Assembly: GCA_022826185.1 (NCBI GenBank)
Contig: JAJDVH010000011.1
Coordinates: 1-58,673 of the forward strand
Direction of reading: 5' to 3'
From: Alphaproteobacteria bacterium
GTDB taxonomy: Bacteria > Pseudomonadota > Alphaproteobacteria > Bin95
Length of the DNA: 58,673 nt
The position numbers and the translations under genes were made by a program. Each line of letters begins with the position of its first letter. Position 1 is the stretch's first letter. This document shows, piece after piece, positions 40,001 to 48,725 of this stretch. The notes beneath the pieces were generated by a model that was not told where the DNA came from, made no database searches, and worked only from the letters and a program-made list of their open reading frames with translations.

Positions 40001-40495
40001 GTCGACCAGCCCGCCGCGGACAGCATACTCGCCCGGCTCCATCACCGTCTCGGCGCGCTGATAGCCATGCCGCTCCAGAAAGGCGAGCAGCGCCTCCGTG
40101 TCCACGGCGCCGCCGGTTTCGCCTGCGAAGCGGCCTCCTGCGACTTCGGCGCGCGCCGGCACGCGCTGGAGAAAGGCGTTGGCGGTTGTCAGCAGGATGT
40201 CGGGCCGCGCCCCGTCCGCCAGCGCCGCCAGAGTTGCGAGGCGCTCCGCCACGATGTCGCTGCGGGGCGAATTACGGTCGTAGGGCAGGCAATCCCAGCT
40301 GGGGAACCGCAGCAGTTTCAGGCGCGGCGCGAAAAAGCCGAGCCAGTCGGCCATCCGCGCCATCTGCGCGTCGTCGCGCGAGATATGGATGACCGGCCCG
40401 TCGCGTTCAGCCATCGATGCCAGCACGCGCGCGTCGTGACCGGGCGGCGCACCGCCCAGGCGAGTCCGTCCCGCATGGCGCAGCGGCGGAATCAT
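37067..40495 (-). CDS. mfd: Transcription-repair coupling factor
   Basis: 1142 aa, normal length. Removes RNA polymerase stalled at DNA lesions and recruits UvrA. The N-terminal UvrB-like region shows FPSWDCLPYDRNSPRSDIVA; the RNA polymerase interaction domain contains GDIVVHVEHGIGRYEGLETV; the RecG-like translocase has Walker A in ICGDVGFGKTEVALRAAF, DEEQ in LLVVDEEQHFGV, and TATPIPRTLQ; the TRG motif region is AYLTLPERRKLTKAAEKRL. Start at 40495 forms ATGA with the sdhE stop. Much longer reading upstream is only an open frame. Conserved neighbour of sdhE and recG in alphaproteobacteria. Confidence 0.96.
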   Translation of the reverse strand: MIPPLRHAGRTRLGGAPPGHDARVLASMAERDGPVIHISRDDAQMARMADWLGFFAPRLKLLRFPSWDCLPYDRNSPRSDIVAERLATLAALADGARPDILLTTANAFLQRVPARAEVAGGRFAGETGGAVDTEALLAFLERHGYQRAETVMEPGEYAVRGGLVDLFPAGEAAPLRIDLFGDEIEEIRRFDPIDQRSTDRLERFELVPASEVVLTGDSIARFREGYRAAFGAVTADDPLYEAVSAGRRAVGIEHWLPLFCDALETLADYLPDAAVAEDEQAGAARDVRLEAIADHYAARRDPPAGEAPYRPLSPDRLYLDAAGWEACLQGRPTALLLPAAADGPDAGARPAVDFSEARARPDIDLYGAVADRLAAHAAAGRQVLLAAYSEGSRDRLAGLLGEQGVVAQPVEAAGELGGLPPDRLAAVVLPLEHGFESADLAVVTEQDILGERLSSRARGRRRARDFLQELSEIAEGDIVVHVEHGIGRYEGLETVTAAGAPHDCLRIQYAGDGRLFVPVENIETLSRYGASDSAVALDRLGGVQWQARKARMKQRIRELAEQLIRVAAERMLRPGETLLPPAGLYDEFAARFAFPETNDQLKAIEDVLEDMSAGRPMDRLICGDVGFGKTEVALRAAFIAAMSGFQVAVVAPTTLLVRQHFKTFRERFRGLPVEIGQLSRLVAGKEAREVRERLADGRLDIVIGTHALLAKSVRMKRLGLLVVDEEQHFGVVHKERLKQYRSDVHVLTLTATPIPRTLQLALLGVREMSLIATPPVDRLAVRTFVGPFDALVIREAVRRELLRGGRCFYVCPRVRDLPEVTERLKAMMPDARIGVAHGGMAAAVLEEAVGAFYDGRVDVLVSTNIVESGLDIPEANTLIVHRADMFGLAQLYQLRGRIGRAKLRAYAYLTLPERRKLTKAAEKRLGVMQTLDTLGAGFQLASYDLDIRGAGNLLGDEQSGHIREVGIELYQHMLEEAVAAARSGSDETEEDTSWTPQIGLGAPVLIPESYVAELNVRLSLYRRIAALEDREQTEAFAAELIDRFGPVPDELENLLRIVAIKRLCREAGVEKVDAGPKGAVVSFRGGDFANPAGLIDYIGRQAGTVRLRPDHKLVIGRSWEKEPARIAGTERLLRDLAAIASG

Positions 40496-40749
40496 CCGGG
40501 CCGGGGCACCGAATCTATCAGGCGTGCGACGACAGGATCGTCCGGCGGCTCCGCCGCCCCGGTCATCCAGTCCATGATCTCCGGGTCGGACCGGGCCAGA
40601 AGCGCCTCGAAGCGGGTGAGGTCGTCCGCATCGAGAGCGTCGAGATTGGCGTCGGCAAAGGGGCCGAGCAGCAGGTCGGCCTCCTTCGTGCCCCGGCGCC
40701 AGGCCCGGAACCGCAGCCGTTTCCGTCTTGTTTCGAGCGGGTCCTGCAC
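40492..40749 (-). CDS. sdhE: FAD assembly factor SdhE
   Basis: 85 aa. Flavinator of succinate dehydrogenase subunit A. The start is a GTG at 40749 with GGGAGGAG upstream. The conserved surface RRKRLRFRAWRRGTKEADLL matches the family RxKRLxxRSxRRGxxExDLLLG motif (the usual Ser is Ala here), followed by GPFADANLDALDADDLTRFE, the D-E/D-W region PEIMDWMTG, and a short tail. Stop overlaps the mfd start as ATGA. Confidence 0.93.
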   Translation of the reverse strand: MQDPLETRRKRLRFRAWRRGTKEADLLLGPFADANLDALDADDLTRFEALLARSDPEIMDWMTGAAEPPDDPVVARLIDSVPRPG

Positions 40750-40819
40750 GGCTTCGCTCCTCCCCCGGACGGGGTGTATAAATTGCCGGCCGAGCGATGT
40801 CAGCCACAGAGACGGGGCG

Positions 40820-42904
40820 TTGCGACCCGAAATCCTGTTTCCCCTGTTCCAGCCGGTCACGACGATCCCGGGTGTCGGGCCGCGTATCGCCGGCCTGATC
40901 GCCAGGGTTGCGGGGCCGCGCAAGATCGACCTCTGCTTCAAGCTGCCCACGGGACTCGTGGACCGGCGGTTCTCGCCCTCTGTCGCCGAGGCGCCGGACG
41001 GGCGCATCGCCACTTTCACCCTTGTCGTGGAGGAGCACCGCCCGCCCCCGCCCCGCACCCGCCTGCCCTACAAGGTCCGCTGCCGGGACGAAACCGGCGC
41101 GCTCGACCTCGTCTTCTTCAACGCGCGCCCCGACTATCTGGCTTCGGCGCTTCCGGTCGGCGAAAAGCGGGTCGTGAGCGGGCTGGTCGAGTGGTATCGC
41201 GCCGCTCCGCAAATGGCGCATCCCGATGTGATCGAGCGGCCGGAGCGCTGGACCCCGGCGATGGCGGTCGAGCCCGTCTATCCGTCGACACAGGGGCTCG
41301 GCCCGAGGATTTACCGCCGCGCCGTAACCGCCGCGCTCGATGCGGCCGCCGAACTGCCGGAGTGGCAGTCGCCATCGATGCTGGCCCGCGAGACATGGCC
41401 TGCATGGCGGGAGGCGCTTCTCGGCGCACACCGTCCCGAGGACGCGGGCGGCGTGTCGCCCGGCCACCCCGCCCGGCGACGCCTCGCCTATGACGAATTG
41501 CTGGCCAGCCAGCTCGCCATGGCGCTGGTGCGCCACCATCAACGGCGCAGCGCTGCGCGGCCCCTCTCCCTGGGCGGACCCGCTTTCACGGCTGTCGAGT
41601 CGCATTTGCCGTTCGCCCTGACGGGGGCGCAGCGCCAGGCTCTGGCGGAGATCGGCGGCGACCTGTCCTCCGGGCAGCGCATGATGCGCCTGCTGCAGGG
41701 GGATGTCGGCAGCGGCAAGACGGTCGTTGCCGCGCTCGCCGCTGCAGCCGCACACGATGCCGGCGGCCAGACGGCTATCATGGCGCCGACGGAAATCCTC
41801 GCCCGGCAGCATTTCGAAACCCTGTCAGCGATTCTGGCGCCCGCCGGGATAGAGGTCGGCCTGTTGACGGGCCGGGGCCGGGCGGGGTCCCGTCGAGGCG
41901 TGCTGGCGGCGCTGGCTTCCGGCGCGTTGCCCGTTGCTGTCGGAACCCACGCGCTGTTTCAGGAGAGGGTCGCCTTTGCCGACCTGCGCTTCGCCGTCAT
42001 CGACGAACAGCATCGTTTCGGCGTGGAGCAACGCCTGGCGCTGACCGACAAGGGCCGGGATGTACACACTCTCGCCATGACAGCGACGCCCATTCCGCGG
42101 ACCCTGCTGATGACGGCCTATGGCGACCTCGACACGTCGCGCCTCGACGAAAAGCCGCCCGGTCGCAAGCCCGTCGAGACGCGCGTGCTGCGCATGGGAC
42201 AGATCGACCGCGTCGTGGAGCGCATCGGCGCTGCGATTGCCGCCGGGCGGCGCGCCTATTGGGTCTGCCCGCTCGTGGAAGAAAGCGACACGACCGACGC
42301 TGCGGCTGCCGAAGCGCGCTTTGCGGAACTGGCGCCCGTGTTCGGAGACCGGGTGGCGCTCATTCACGGGCGCATGGCGGCGGACCGGAAAGCGGCCGCC
42401 ATGACGGGGTTTGCGGAAGGAACCGCAAGCCTGCTCGTCGCCACGACGGTAATCGAGGTCGGCGTCGACGTTCCGGCAGCGGACATCATGGTCATCGAAC
42501 AGGCCGAGCGGTTCGGTCTTGCGCAGCTGCACCAGCTCCGCGGACGCATCGGACGCGGGGGCCAGACCGGCGCCTGCCTGCTGCTCTACGGCGAACCGCT
42601 CGGACAGGCGGCGGAAAAACGCCTGAGACTCCTCAGGGAATGCGACGACGGGTTCCGGATCGCAGAGGCCGACCTCGAACTGCGGGGCGCCGGCGAACTG
42701 CTGGGCACGCGGCAGAGCGGGCTGCCGGCTTTCCGCATCGCCGATCTCGACGAACATGGCGACATGCTGCGGATGGCCCGCGACGAGGCGCGCCTGATCG
42801 TGGATCGGGACCCCGACCTTTCCGGACCGCGCGGCGAGGCGCTGCGGACTTTGCTCTATCTCTTCGAGCGCGATGCCGGGGTCAGGCTGCTGCGCTCCGG
42901 CTGA
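40820..42904 (+). CDS. recG: ATP-dependent DNA helicase RecG
   Basis: 694 aa. Branch-migration helicase acting on stalled forks. It starts at TTG 40820 (L/M-RPEILFPLFQPVTTIPGVG), where family homology begins. The wedge/OB domain includes LPTGLVDRR; the helicase has Walker A LLQGDVGSGKTVVAALAA, DEQHRFGVEQR (motif II), TATPIPRTLLMTAYGDLD (motif III), and LRGRIGRGGQTGACLLLY (motif VI). The last 49 bp overlap hflX on the other strand. Divergent from sdhE with 70 bp between starts. Confidence 0.95.
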   Translation: MRPEILFPLFQPVTTIPGVGPRIAGLIARVAGPRKIDLCFKLPTGLVDRRFSPSVAEAPDGRIATFTLVVEEHRPPPPRTRLPYKVRCRDETGALDLVFFNARPDYLASALPVGEKRVVSGLVEWYRAAPQMAHPDVIERPERWTPAMAVEPVYPSTQGLGPRIYRRAVTAALDAAAELPEWQSPSMLARETWPAWREALLGAHRPEDAGGVSPGHPARRRLAYDELLASQLAMALVRHHQRRSAARPLSLGGPAFTAVESHLPFALTGAQRQALAEIGGDLSSGQRMMRLLQGDVGSGKTVVAALAAAAAHDAGGQTAIMAPTEILARQHFETLSAILAPAGIEVGLLTGRGRAGSRRGVLAALASGALPVAVGTHALFQERVAFADLRFAVIDEQHRFGVEQRLALTDKGRDVHTLAMTATPIPRTLLMTAYGDLDTSRLDEKPPGRKPVETRVLRMGQIDRVVERIGAAIAAGRRAYWVCPLVEESDTTDAAAAEARFAELAPVFGDRVALIHGRMAADRKAAAMTGFAEGTASLLVATTVIEVGVDVPAADIMVIEQAERFGLAQLHQLRGRIGRGGQTGACLLLYGEPLGQAAEKRLRLLRECDDGFRIAEADLELRGAGELLGTRQSGLPAFRIADLDEHGDMLRMARDEARLIVDRDPDLSGPRGEALRTLLYLFERDAGVRLLRSG

Positions 42905-44124
42905 AACCGCCGTTCGAACCGCGCCCGGTCCGCCTGGTCGAGCGCGACCGTGAGCGACACCCGGTCGTTGTCGTCCTGGCGGCGTTGCACATCGCCGTGC
43001 CGATAGAGCCAGGCGATCGCGGCCCCGTCGCCGGACGGCAAGACGAACTCGCATACCCTCTGCGAGCGTGCGAGCTCCTCATCCACGGCGCTCAACAGGT
43101 TTTCGATCCCCTCCCCGGTGATCGCCGACACCGGGATGCCGGCGCCGTTCGAAGGCGGCGCATCGAGCAGGTCGATCTTGTTCCACAGTTCGATCCGGGG
43201 CGTGCGATGCGCGTCCAGTTCGTCCATGACGAGATCGACATCGTGCTTCTGCGCGGCGGTGTCGGGGTCGGCGATATCCCGGACATGCACGATCAGGTCC
43301 GCCTCGACCACCTCTTCCAGCGTCGCCCGGAACGCGGCGACAAGCTGTGTCGGCAGGTCCGATATGAACCCCACCGTGTCGGAGAGGATCGCCCGCCGCC
43401 CGGACGGCAGGTCGATGCCGCGCATGGTCGGATCCAGCGTCGCGAAAAGCTGGTCCTGCGCAACAACGCCGCTGCCGGTCAGGCGGTTGAAGAGCGTGGA
43501 CTTGCCGGCATTGGTGTATCCGACCAGCGCGACGACCGGAAACGGCACGCGCCTGCGGGCGCGGCGCTGGATGCCCCGGGTGCGGCGGACGTCCTCCAGC
43601 TGGCGTTTCAGCTTGACGATTTTTTCGTCGATCAGCCTGCGGTCGATCTCTATCTGGGCTTCGCCCGGCCCGCCGAGGAAGCCCGCGCCGCCGCGCTGGC
43701 GCTCTAGATGCGTCCAGGACCGGACGAGGCGGGTGCGCTGATAGCTGAGCGCGGCCAGATCCACCTGCAACACGCCTTCCCGCGTGCGCGCCCGGGCGCC
43801 GAATATCTCCAGAATGAGCCCCGTGCGGTCGATGACCTTGGCGTCCCAGGCCCGCTCCAGATTGCGTTGCTGCACCGGGGTCAGCGCGCCGTCCACGACG
43901 ACCAGTCCGGCTTCCTTCTCGGCCAGCGCATCCTTCACATCGTCTATCGCGCCGTTGCCGAGCAGGGTCGCCGGACGCGGCCGGGCAAGGCGCGCGATGC
44001 GCGTCGCCGCGACCGCGACGCCTATCGACTCCGTCAGCCTGACGGCTTCCGCGAGACGCGCCTCCGGCGCTCTCAGGGCATCCTTGCGGACAACCGGGTG
44101 GACAACGAGCGCTGCTTCGTTCAA
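42856..44124 (-). CDS. hflX: GTPase HflX
   Basis: 422 aa. Ribosome-associated GTPase. The N-terminal domain includes [18 protein letters not shown] and [18 protein letters not shown]; the subdomain [19 protein letters not shown]; the G-domain has G1 [13 protein letters not shown]3 [15 protein letters not shown] and G4 NKIDLL. The start is a TTG at 44124, which overlaps the hfq stop (TTGA). A longer frame to 44394 lies inside hfq. The hfq-hflX pair is conserved across proteobacteria. The 3' end overlaps recG by 49 bp. Confidence 0.94.
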   Translation of the reverse strand: MNEAALVVHPVVRKDALRAPEARLAEAVRLTESIGVAVAATRIARLARPRPATLLGNGAIDDVKDALAEKEAGLVVVDGALTPVQQRNLERAWDAKVIDRTGLILEIFGARARTREGVLQVDLAALSYQRTRLVRSWTHLERQRGGAGFLGGPGEAQIEIDRRLIDEKIVKLKRQLEDVRRTRGIQRRARRRVPFPVVALVGYTNAGKSTLFNRLTGSGVVAQDQLFATLDPTMRGIDLPSGRRAILSDTVGFISDLPTQLVAAFRATLEEVVEADLIVHVRDIADPDTAAQKHDVDLVMDELDAHRTPRIELWNKIDLLDAPPSNGAGIPVSAITGEGIENLLSAVDEELARSQRVCEFVLPSGDGAAIAWLYRHGDVQRRQDDNDRVSLTVALDQADRARFERRFQPERSSLTPASRSKR

Positions 44125-44369
44125 GCGGAATCGTCTTCGCGGTCGAAGAGATTGACCGGCGTCGAGGGCATGATGGTCGAGATCGCGTGCTTGTACACCA
44201 GTTGCGAATGCCCGTCGCGGCGCAACAGCACCGAGAAATTGTCGAACGAGACCACCAGGCCCTGCAATTTCACCCCGTTGACGAGGAACACCGTAACCGG
44301 CGATTTCGCTTTCCGGATATGGTTGAGGAAGTGGTCCTGAAGATTCCTGTTCTTCTGGGCAGACGACAT
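44121..44369 (-). CDS. hfq: RNA chaperone Hfq
   Basis: 82 aa. Sm-like ring protein that pairs small RNAs with mRNAs. Sm1 is seen in [19 protein letters not shown] and [15 protein letters not shown]; Sm2 in [13 protein letters not shown] (the YKHA motif). Start at 44369 ([16 protein letters not shown]) is the standard Hfq N-terminus. It lies 73 bp after the HAD phosphatase stop, so it may have its own promoter as well as being in the ntr-trkA operon. Confidence 0.97.
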   Translation of the reverse strand: MSSAQKNRNLQDHFLNHIRKAKSPVTVFLVNGVKLQGLVVSFDNFSVLLRRDGHSQLVYKHAISTIMPSTPVNLFDREDDSA

Positions 44370-44442
44370 CGGCCTTGACCCCGGTTCCACGCATCGAAAG
44401 CTGCCCGCCGCCACCGGGAGCGCCGCAGCTTCCCTTGTTCTT

Positions 44443-45075
44443 CTAATTGATGCGGTGCGAGAATGCGACAAGGTCCGGGATTGCGGCCAGACTGTCGCAG
44501 CGCGCATCGGCGCTCAGCTCCAATGCAGGCCCGCCGGCGTAAGGCACGATTGCCGAGCGCAGGCCGGCATTGCGCGCCGCGCGTATGTCGGTATCCGAAT
44601 CCCCGACCAGCCACTGTCCCGCCCGGCCGCCCAGAGCCGTCCTGACCGGCGCGGCATCCGGCTTGTCGCGGCAGGCGTCCCCCGCGCCCACCAGGGCCTC
44701 GAACCGGCCGGTCCAGCCGAGACGGTCGGCCTCGCGCCGAAGATAGGCGCCGTTCTTGTTCGACACGACCGCTACGGGAAATCCGGCCGCTTCCAGACGG
44801 TCCAGGCAGGACTCCGCCCCGGGCAGAAGCGTCAGCGCTTCCAGATGGCGCGCTTCGAACGCGGCGTAGAACGTGTCGTTTGCCCTCCGCCAATCCGCCC
44901 CGAACATCTTCGGAAAACTCTCGCGGCCCGAGCGCGAAACATGCTGCATCGTTTCGACGAAGGTCCAGGGCTCCAACCCGAACGACTCGCGCGCGATGCC
45001 GAGCGCCTCATGAATGACCGGCCAGTTGTCTACAAGTGTCCCGTCCCAGTCGAAAAGGACGATGGGCCGCGTCAT
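44443..45075 (-). CDS. HAD-family phosphatase, phosphoglycolate-phosphatase-like
   Basis: 210 aa. HAD subfamily IA: motif [17 protein letters not shown], helical cap, motif [17 protein letters not shown], motif III K in [14 protein letters not shown], motif [18 protein letters not shown]. The nucleophile and acid Asp (DWDGT) are present. Natural substrate is unknown; small sugar phosphates or phosphoglycolate are typical. ATGA overlap with the transaminase stop places it in the ntr operon. Confidence 0.88.
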   Translation of the reverse strand: MTRPIVLFDWDGTLVDNWPVIHEALGIARESFGLEPWTFVETMQHVSRSGRESFPKMFGADWRRANDTFYAAFEARHLEALTLLPGAESCLDRLEAAGFPVAVVSNKNGAYLRREADRLGWTGRFEALVGAGDACRDKPDAAPVRTALGGRAGQWLVGDSDTDIRAARNAGLRSAIVPYAGGPALELSADARCDSLAAIPDLVAFSHRIN

Positions 45076-45935
45076 GCAGCGGCGTCCCCCTGCTCCATAT
45101 AGCGCGCATAGACCTCAAACAGGGCGCGGGCGGTCGAGCCGGGCTTGCCGTTGCCGATCACAGCTTCGTCTATCCTTACAACCGGCGTCACGTAGGAGGT
45201 CGCGCTGGTCACGAAGGCTTCGCGGGCCCTTCTGGCCTCCTCGATGGTGAAACGCCGTTCGGCGAAGGAAAGGCCCAGGCTCTCGGCCAGTTTCACGATG
45301 GTCCCGCGCGTGACGCCTGCGAGAATTCCATGGTCGAGTTCGCGGGTGAGCAGTTCTCCGCCGGGTGTCACGATCCAGACATTGGTCGAGCCGCCTTCCG
45401 TGACGAATCCCTGCTCGTCCACGAACACAGCCTCGTAAGCCCCGGCCTCTCGCGCAGTCTGCTTGGCCAGGACATTCGGCAGCAGGGAGACCGACTTGAT
45501 ATCGCAGCGCTTCCAGCGATTGTCCGGCACGGAGACGGTATCGACGCCCGTTTCCAGGATTCCCGGATCAGGCGGCGGTCTGCGGCTTCCCGTCACTACC
45601 AGAGCGGTTTCGGATTCAGCAGGAAACGGATGGTCCCGGCGGGCGACGCCGCGCGTTGCCTGGAGATATATAATTCCATTGTTTATGCGGTTTCGACGCT
45701 TTATTTCACTCAACACATGAGTAAGAGCGGATCGGCCCATCGGCGGCTCGATCCTCAGCTCGCGCAGCGAGCGGTCGAGCCGGTCGAGATGCGGGCCGGC
45801 ATCGACGAACCGGCCGGCGCGCACGGTAATGACCTCGTAAACGCCGTCGGCGAACTGGTAGCCGCGATCCTCCACATGCACCGCCGCCTCCCGGTGCGGC
45901 ACATAGCGGCCATTCACATAGGCTATTCTGGCCAA
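45072..45935 (-). CDS. D-amino-acid transaminase (PLP fold type IV)
   Basis: 287 aa. Interconverts D-Ala/2-oxoglutarate with pyruvate/D-Glu or uses branched amino acids. Fold-type IV motifs: AYVNGRYVPHREAAVHVEDR, GYQFADGVYEV, the PLP lysine in CDIKSVSLLPNVLAKQ, and AVFVDEQGFVTEGGSTNVWIV. Start is a TTG at 45935 with AAAGGGAAC upstream; nothing homologous lies above it. trkA ends 20 bp before. D-amino-acid transaminase next to trkA and hfq is common in alphaproteobacteria. Confidence 0.9.
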   Translation of the reverse strand: MARIAYVNGRYVPHREAAVHVEDRGYQFADGVYEVITVRAGRFVDAGPHLDRLDRSLRELRIEPPMGRSALTHVLSEIKRRNRINNGIIYLQATRGVARRDHPFPAESETALVVTGSRRPPPDPGILETGVDTVSVPDNRWKRCDIKSVSLLPNVLAKQTAREAGAYEAVFVDEQGFVTEGGSTNVWIVTPGGELLTRELDHGILAGVTRGTIVKLAESLGLSFAERRFTIEEARRAREAFVTSATSYVTPVVRIDEAVIGNGKPGSTARALFEVYARYMEQGDAAA

Positions 45936-45955
45936 GACGGTTCCCTTTCCTGCTT

Positions 45956-47332
45956 CTAGAAGAATTCCAGTCGCACGGCGAACATCTGCTCGACGCGCTT
46001 GAGCACGCCGGTCATGCAAAACAGGACGATCCGGTCTCCCGCGCGGATAATGGTGCGGCCGCGCGGAATGACGACGTCATCGCCCCGCAGGATGGCTCCC
46101 ACGATGGACCCTGCAGGCATCTTCAGCACCCTCAGGTCCTTGTCCGCCACGACGGATGTCTCGAGAATTTCGACCTCCAGCGCCTCGCCGAAATCGTCGC
46201 CGATCGAAAATGCCGCCAGAACGCGCCCCCGGCGGACATGCTGCAGGATCTGGGAGACGGTAATTGCCCGCGGGTTGATGACCACGTCGATGTCCAGCGG
46301 ACTTACGAGCGCGCTATAGGCGGACTTGTTGATGAGCGCGACCGTACGCGACGATCCGGCCCGTTTCGCCAGCAGCGAGGCGAGGATGTTGGTCTCGTCG
46401 TCGTCGGTCAGTGCGATCGTCAGGTCGGCATTTTCGAAATTGGCTTCTTCCAGAAGGTCTTCGGAGAGCGCATCGCCCTGCAACACGGTGGTCCGCCGCA
46501 AGGTATCGGTGAGTTCCGCCGCTTTTTCCCGGTCCCGTTCGATCAGGCGCAGGCGCACATGAGGGAGTTCCTCTTCGATCAGGCTCGCCAGCCGGTGTCC
46601 GATATTGCCGCCTCCGATTATGACCGCGCGCTCGGCCTCTTTTTCCTCATGGCCGAAGGCCGCCATCGCGCGGGCCACATGGGCATTGTCCACGATGAAA
46701 TAGACCTCGTCTCCGACCAGCATCTGATCGCGCGCCTTGGGCACGAAGTTGCGCTCCCCGCGCACAATGCCGACGACATTGATGTTCAGGTCCGGGAACA
46801 GCGCCGTCAGCTGGCGCAGCGGCGTGTTCACGATCGGGCATGAATCGTCGAGGCGGACCCCGATCAGCCTGACCCGCCCGTCTGCAAACGGGATCATTTC
46901 GGTCGCGCCAGGTCTCGACAGTCTGCGCATGATCGCGCTCGCGACCTCGCGCTCGGGAGAAATGATCGTGTCGATGGGCATCCCCTCGCGCGCAAACAGG
47001 TCGGCCCAGTGCCCGTCGAGATAGGACGGACGCCGGATACGGGCGATCTTCGTCGGGATATTGAACATCGAATGCGCGACCTGGCACGCAATCATGTTGA
47101 TTTCGTCGACGAGCGTGACAGCAATCAGCATGTCCGCATCTTCCGCTCCGGCCCGCGCCAGAACGTCGGGGCTGGAAGCGTGGCCGGCCACGGCCTGGAT
47201 ATCCAGGGTCTCGGCCAGTTGCTCGATCAGTTCCGAGGACCGGTCGACGACGGTGACGTCGTTGCGCTCGGCCGCCAGGTAGCGGGCGATATTGATGCCG
47301 ACCTGGCCCGCTCCGCAGATGATTACGCGCAT
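45956..47332 (-). CDS. trkA: Trk potassium uptake system peripheral protein TrkA
   Basis: 458 aa. Cytoplasmic gating subunit of a K+ transporter. Two RCK_N/RCK_C repeats: MRVIICGAGQVGINIARYLA and RAVIIGGGNIGHRLASLIEE are the two NAD-binding Rossmann starts; PRAITVSQILQHVRRG, and the C-terminal GSIVGAILRGDDVVIPRGRT. Located directly downstream of ntrX (10-bp gap), as in many alphaproteobacteria. The membrane subunit TrkH/TrkG is not in the window. Confidence 0.95.
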   Translation of the reverse strand: MRVIICGAGQVGINIARYLAAERNDVTVVDRSSELIEQLAETLDIQAVAGHASSPDVLARAGAEDADMLIAVTLVDEINMIACQVAHSMFNIPTKIARIRRPSYLDGHWADLFAREGMPIDTIISPEREVASAIMRRLSRPGATEMIPFADGRVRLIGVRLDDSCPIVNTPLRQLTALFPDLNINVVGIVRGERNFVPKARDQMLVGDEVYFIVDNAHVARAMAAFGHEEKEAERAVIIGGGNIGHRLASLIEEELPHVRLRLIERDREKAAELTDTLRRTTVLQGDALSEDLLEEANFENADLTIALTDDDETNILASLLAKRAGSSRTVALINKSAYSALVSPLDIDVVINPRAITVSQILQHVRRGRVLAAFSIGDDFGEALEVEILETSVVADKDLRVLKMPAGSIVGAILRGDDVVIPRGRTIIRAGDRIVLFCMTGVLKRVEQMFAVRLEFF

Positions 47333-47342
47333 GGCCGCGGCA

Positions 47343-48725
47343 TCACCCGGGCCGGTTCCGATCGCCGGCCGGCGAAGAATTCAGTCCCTTGAGCTTGCGG
47401 TGCAGCGTCGAGCGGTCCATGCCGATGAATTGCGCCGTTTGGGAAATATTGTTGCCGAAACGGCGCATCTGGGCGAGCAGATATTCACGCTCGAACATGT
47501 CTCGCGCTTCGCGAAGCGGCAGGGACATCATCGCCGCGCCCCCTTCGAAATGCGAGATGACGGGCGCCCCCTCCCGAAGTTCCGTGGGCAGTGCGTCGGC
47601 GCGTATGGGTACGGCGTCGTCGACCGGCCCCAGTATCGAAAGCCGCTCCACGATATTGCGCAACTCCCGGACATTTCCCGGCCAGTCATATGCCTGCAGC
47701 GCCGCCATCGCGTCTTCGGCAACGACCGGCGGAGTCACGCCGGCCTGCTTGGCGAAAAGCTCCAGGAAGTGGTTCACCAGGTGGGGAATGTCCTCACGGC
47801 GCCGCCTGAGGGGCGCGATTCCCACCGGCACGACGTTGAGCCGGTAGAACAGGTCCTGGCGCAGCCGCCCCTGCTCCACCTCCGCTGCGAGGTCGCGGTT
47901 GGAAGTCGCAATGACCCGCACGTCGACACTCACCCGCTGCGATCCGCCGACACGCAGGAATTCCTGTTCCTGAAGGACGCGAACGACCTTCCCCTGGGTC
48001 TCGGGCGGCATGTCAGCGATCTCGTCCAGCAGCAGGGTGCCGCCATGGGCGCGCTCCATCAGGCCGGTCTTTCCTGCGCCCTCCTCGCTGCCGAACAACT
48101 CCTCTTCGAGGCGCCCGGGCGCCATGGTGGCGCAATTGGCCACGATGAACGGCCCTTCGCTTCGGCGCGAACAGAGATGGATCATTCGGGCGGCCACTTC
48201 CTTGCCGCTGCCCGGGGGCCCCTGGATAAGGATGCGGCTGCCCGTCGGCGCGACGCGCTCGATCAGGTTCCGCGTTTGCGCGATTTCCGCCGACTTGCCG
48301 ACCAGTTCCGTAGCGGCGCCCGTATGCAGGCGCAGTTCGGCATTCTCGCGCCGCAGCCGGAAAGCCTCCATCGCGCGGGAAAGAGCCAGGAGCAGCCGGT
48401 CGGTCGTGAACGGCTTTTCGACGAAATCGTAGGCCCCGTCCCGGATCGCCGCCACTGCGGTCTCGATGCTGCCGTGGCCGCTTATCATCAGCACCGGCAG
48501 GTCGGAATGCCGCTTGCGCACATGGCGCAGCAGGTCCATGCCGCTCAGACGGCTGCCCTCCAGCCATACGTCGAGCAACAGGACGGTCGGCTCGCGTTTC
48601 TGCAGCTCCTCCAGCGCCTGGTCGCTGTCGCTGGCGCTGCGCGCTTCGAAGCCTTCGTCTTCCAGCACGCCTGTTATGAGCTGTCGAATGTCTTGCTCGT
48701 CATCGACGATCAGGATGTCATGCAT
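47343..48725 (-). CDS. ntrX: NtrX response regulator
   Basis: 460 aa. Receiver domain (DILIVDDEQDIRQLITG, phospho-acceptor in TVLLLDVWLEG, Lys in FVEKPFTTDRLL), AAA+ domain, and Fis-type HTH (NNISQTAQFIGMDRSTLHRK). In the AAA+ domain the L1 sequence after ELFG reads SEEGAGKTGLMERAHGG, so the sigma-54 contact motif GAFTGA is absent, as usual for NtrX, which acts without the NtrC-type sigma-54 step. Start ATG at 48725 overlaps ntrY by 8 bp. Confidence 0.95.
   Translation of the reverse strand: MHDILIVDDEQDIRQLITGVLEDEGFEARSASDSDQALEELQKREPTVLLLDVWLEGSRLSGMDLLRHVRKRHSDLPVLMISGHGSIETAVAAIRDGAYDFVEKPFTTDRLLLALSRAMEAFRLRRENAELRLHTGAATELVGKSAEIAQTRNLIERVAPTGSRILIQGPPGSGKEVAARMIHLCSRRSEGPFIVANCATMAPGRLEEELFGSEEGAGKTGLMERAHGGTLLLDEIADMPPETQGKVVRVLQEQEFLRVGGSQRVSVDVRVIATSNRDLAAEVEQGRLRQDLFYRLNVVPVGIAPLRRRREDIPHLVNHFLELFAKQAGVTPPVVAEDAMAALQAYDWPGNVRELRNIVERLSILGPVDDAVPIRADALPTELREGAPVISHFEGGAAMMSLPLREARDMFEREYLLAQMRRFGNNISQTAQFIGMDRSTLHRKLKGLNSSPAGDRNRPG

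Noticed and set aside
47343-48725. ntrX called broken because GAFTGA is missing
   Set aside because: Absence of GAFTGA is a normal feature of NtrX proteins; receiver, AAA+ and HTH parts are intact.
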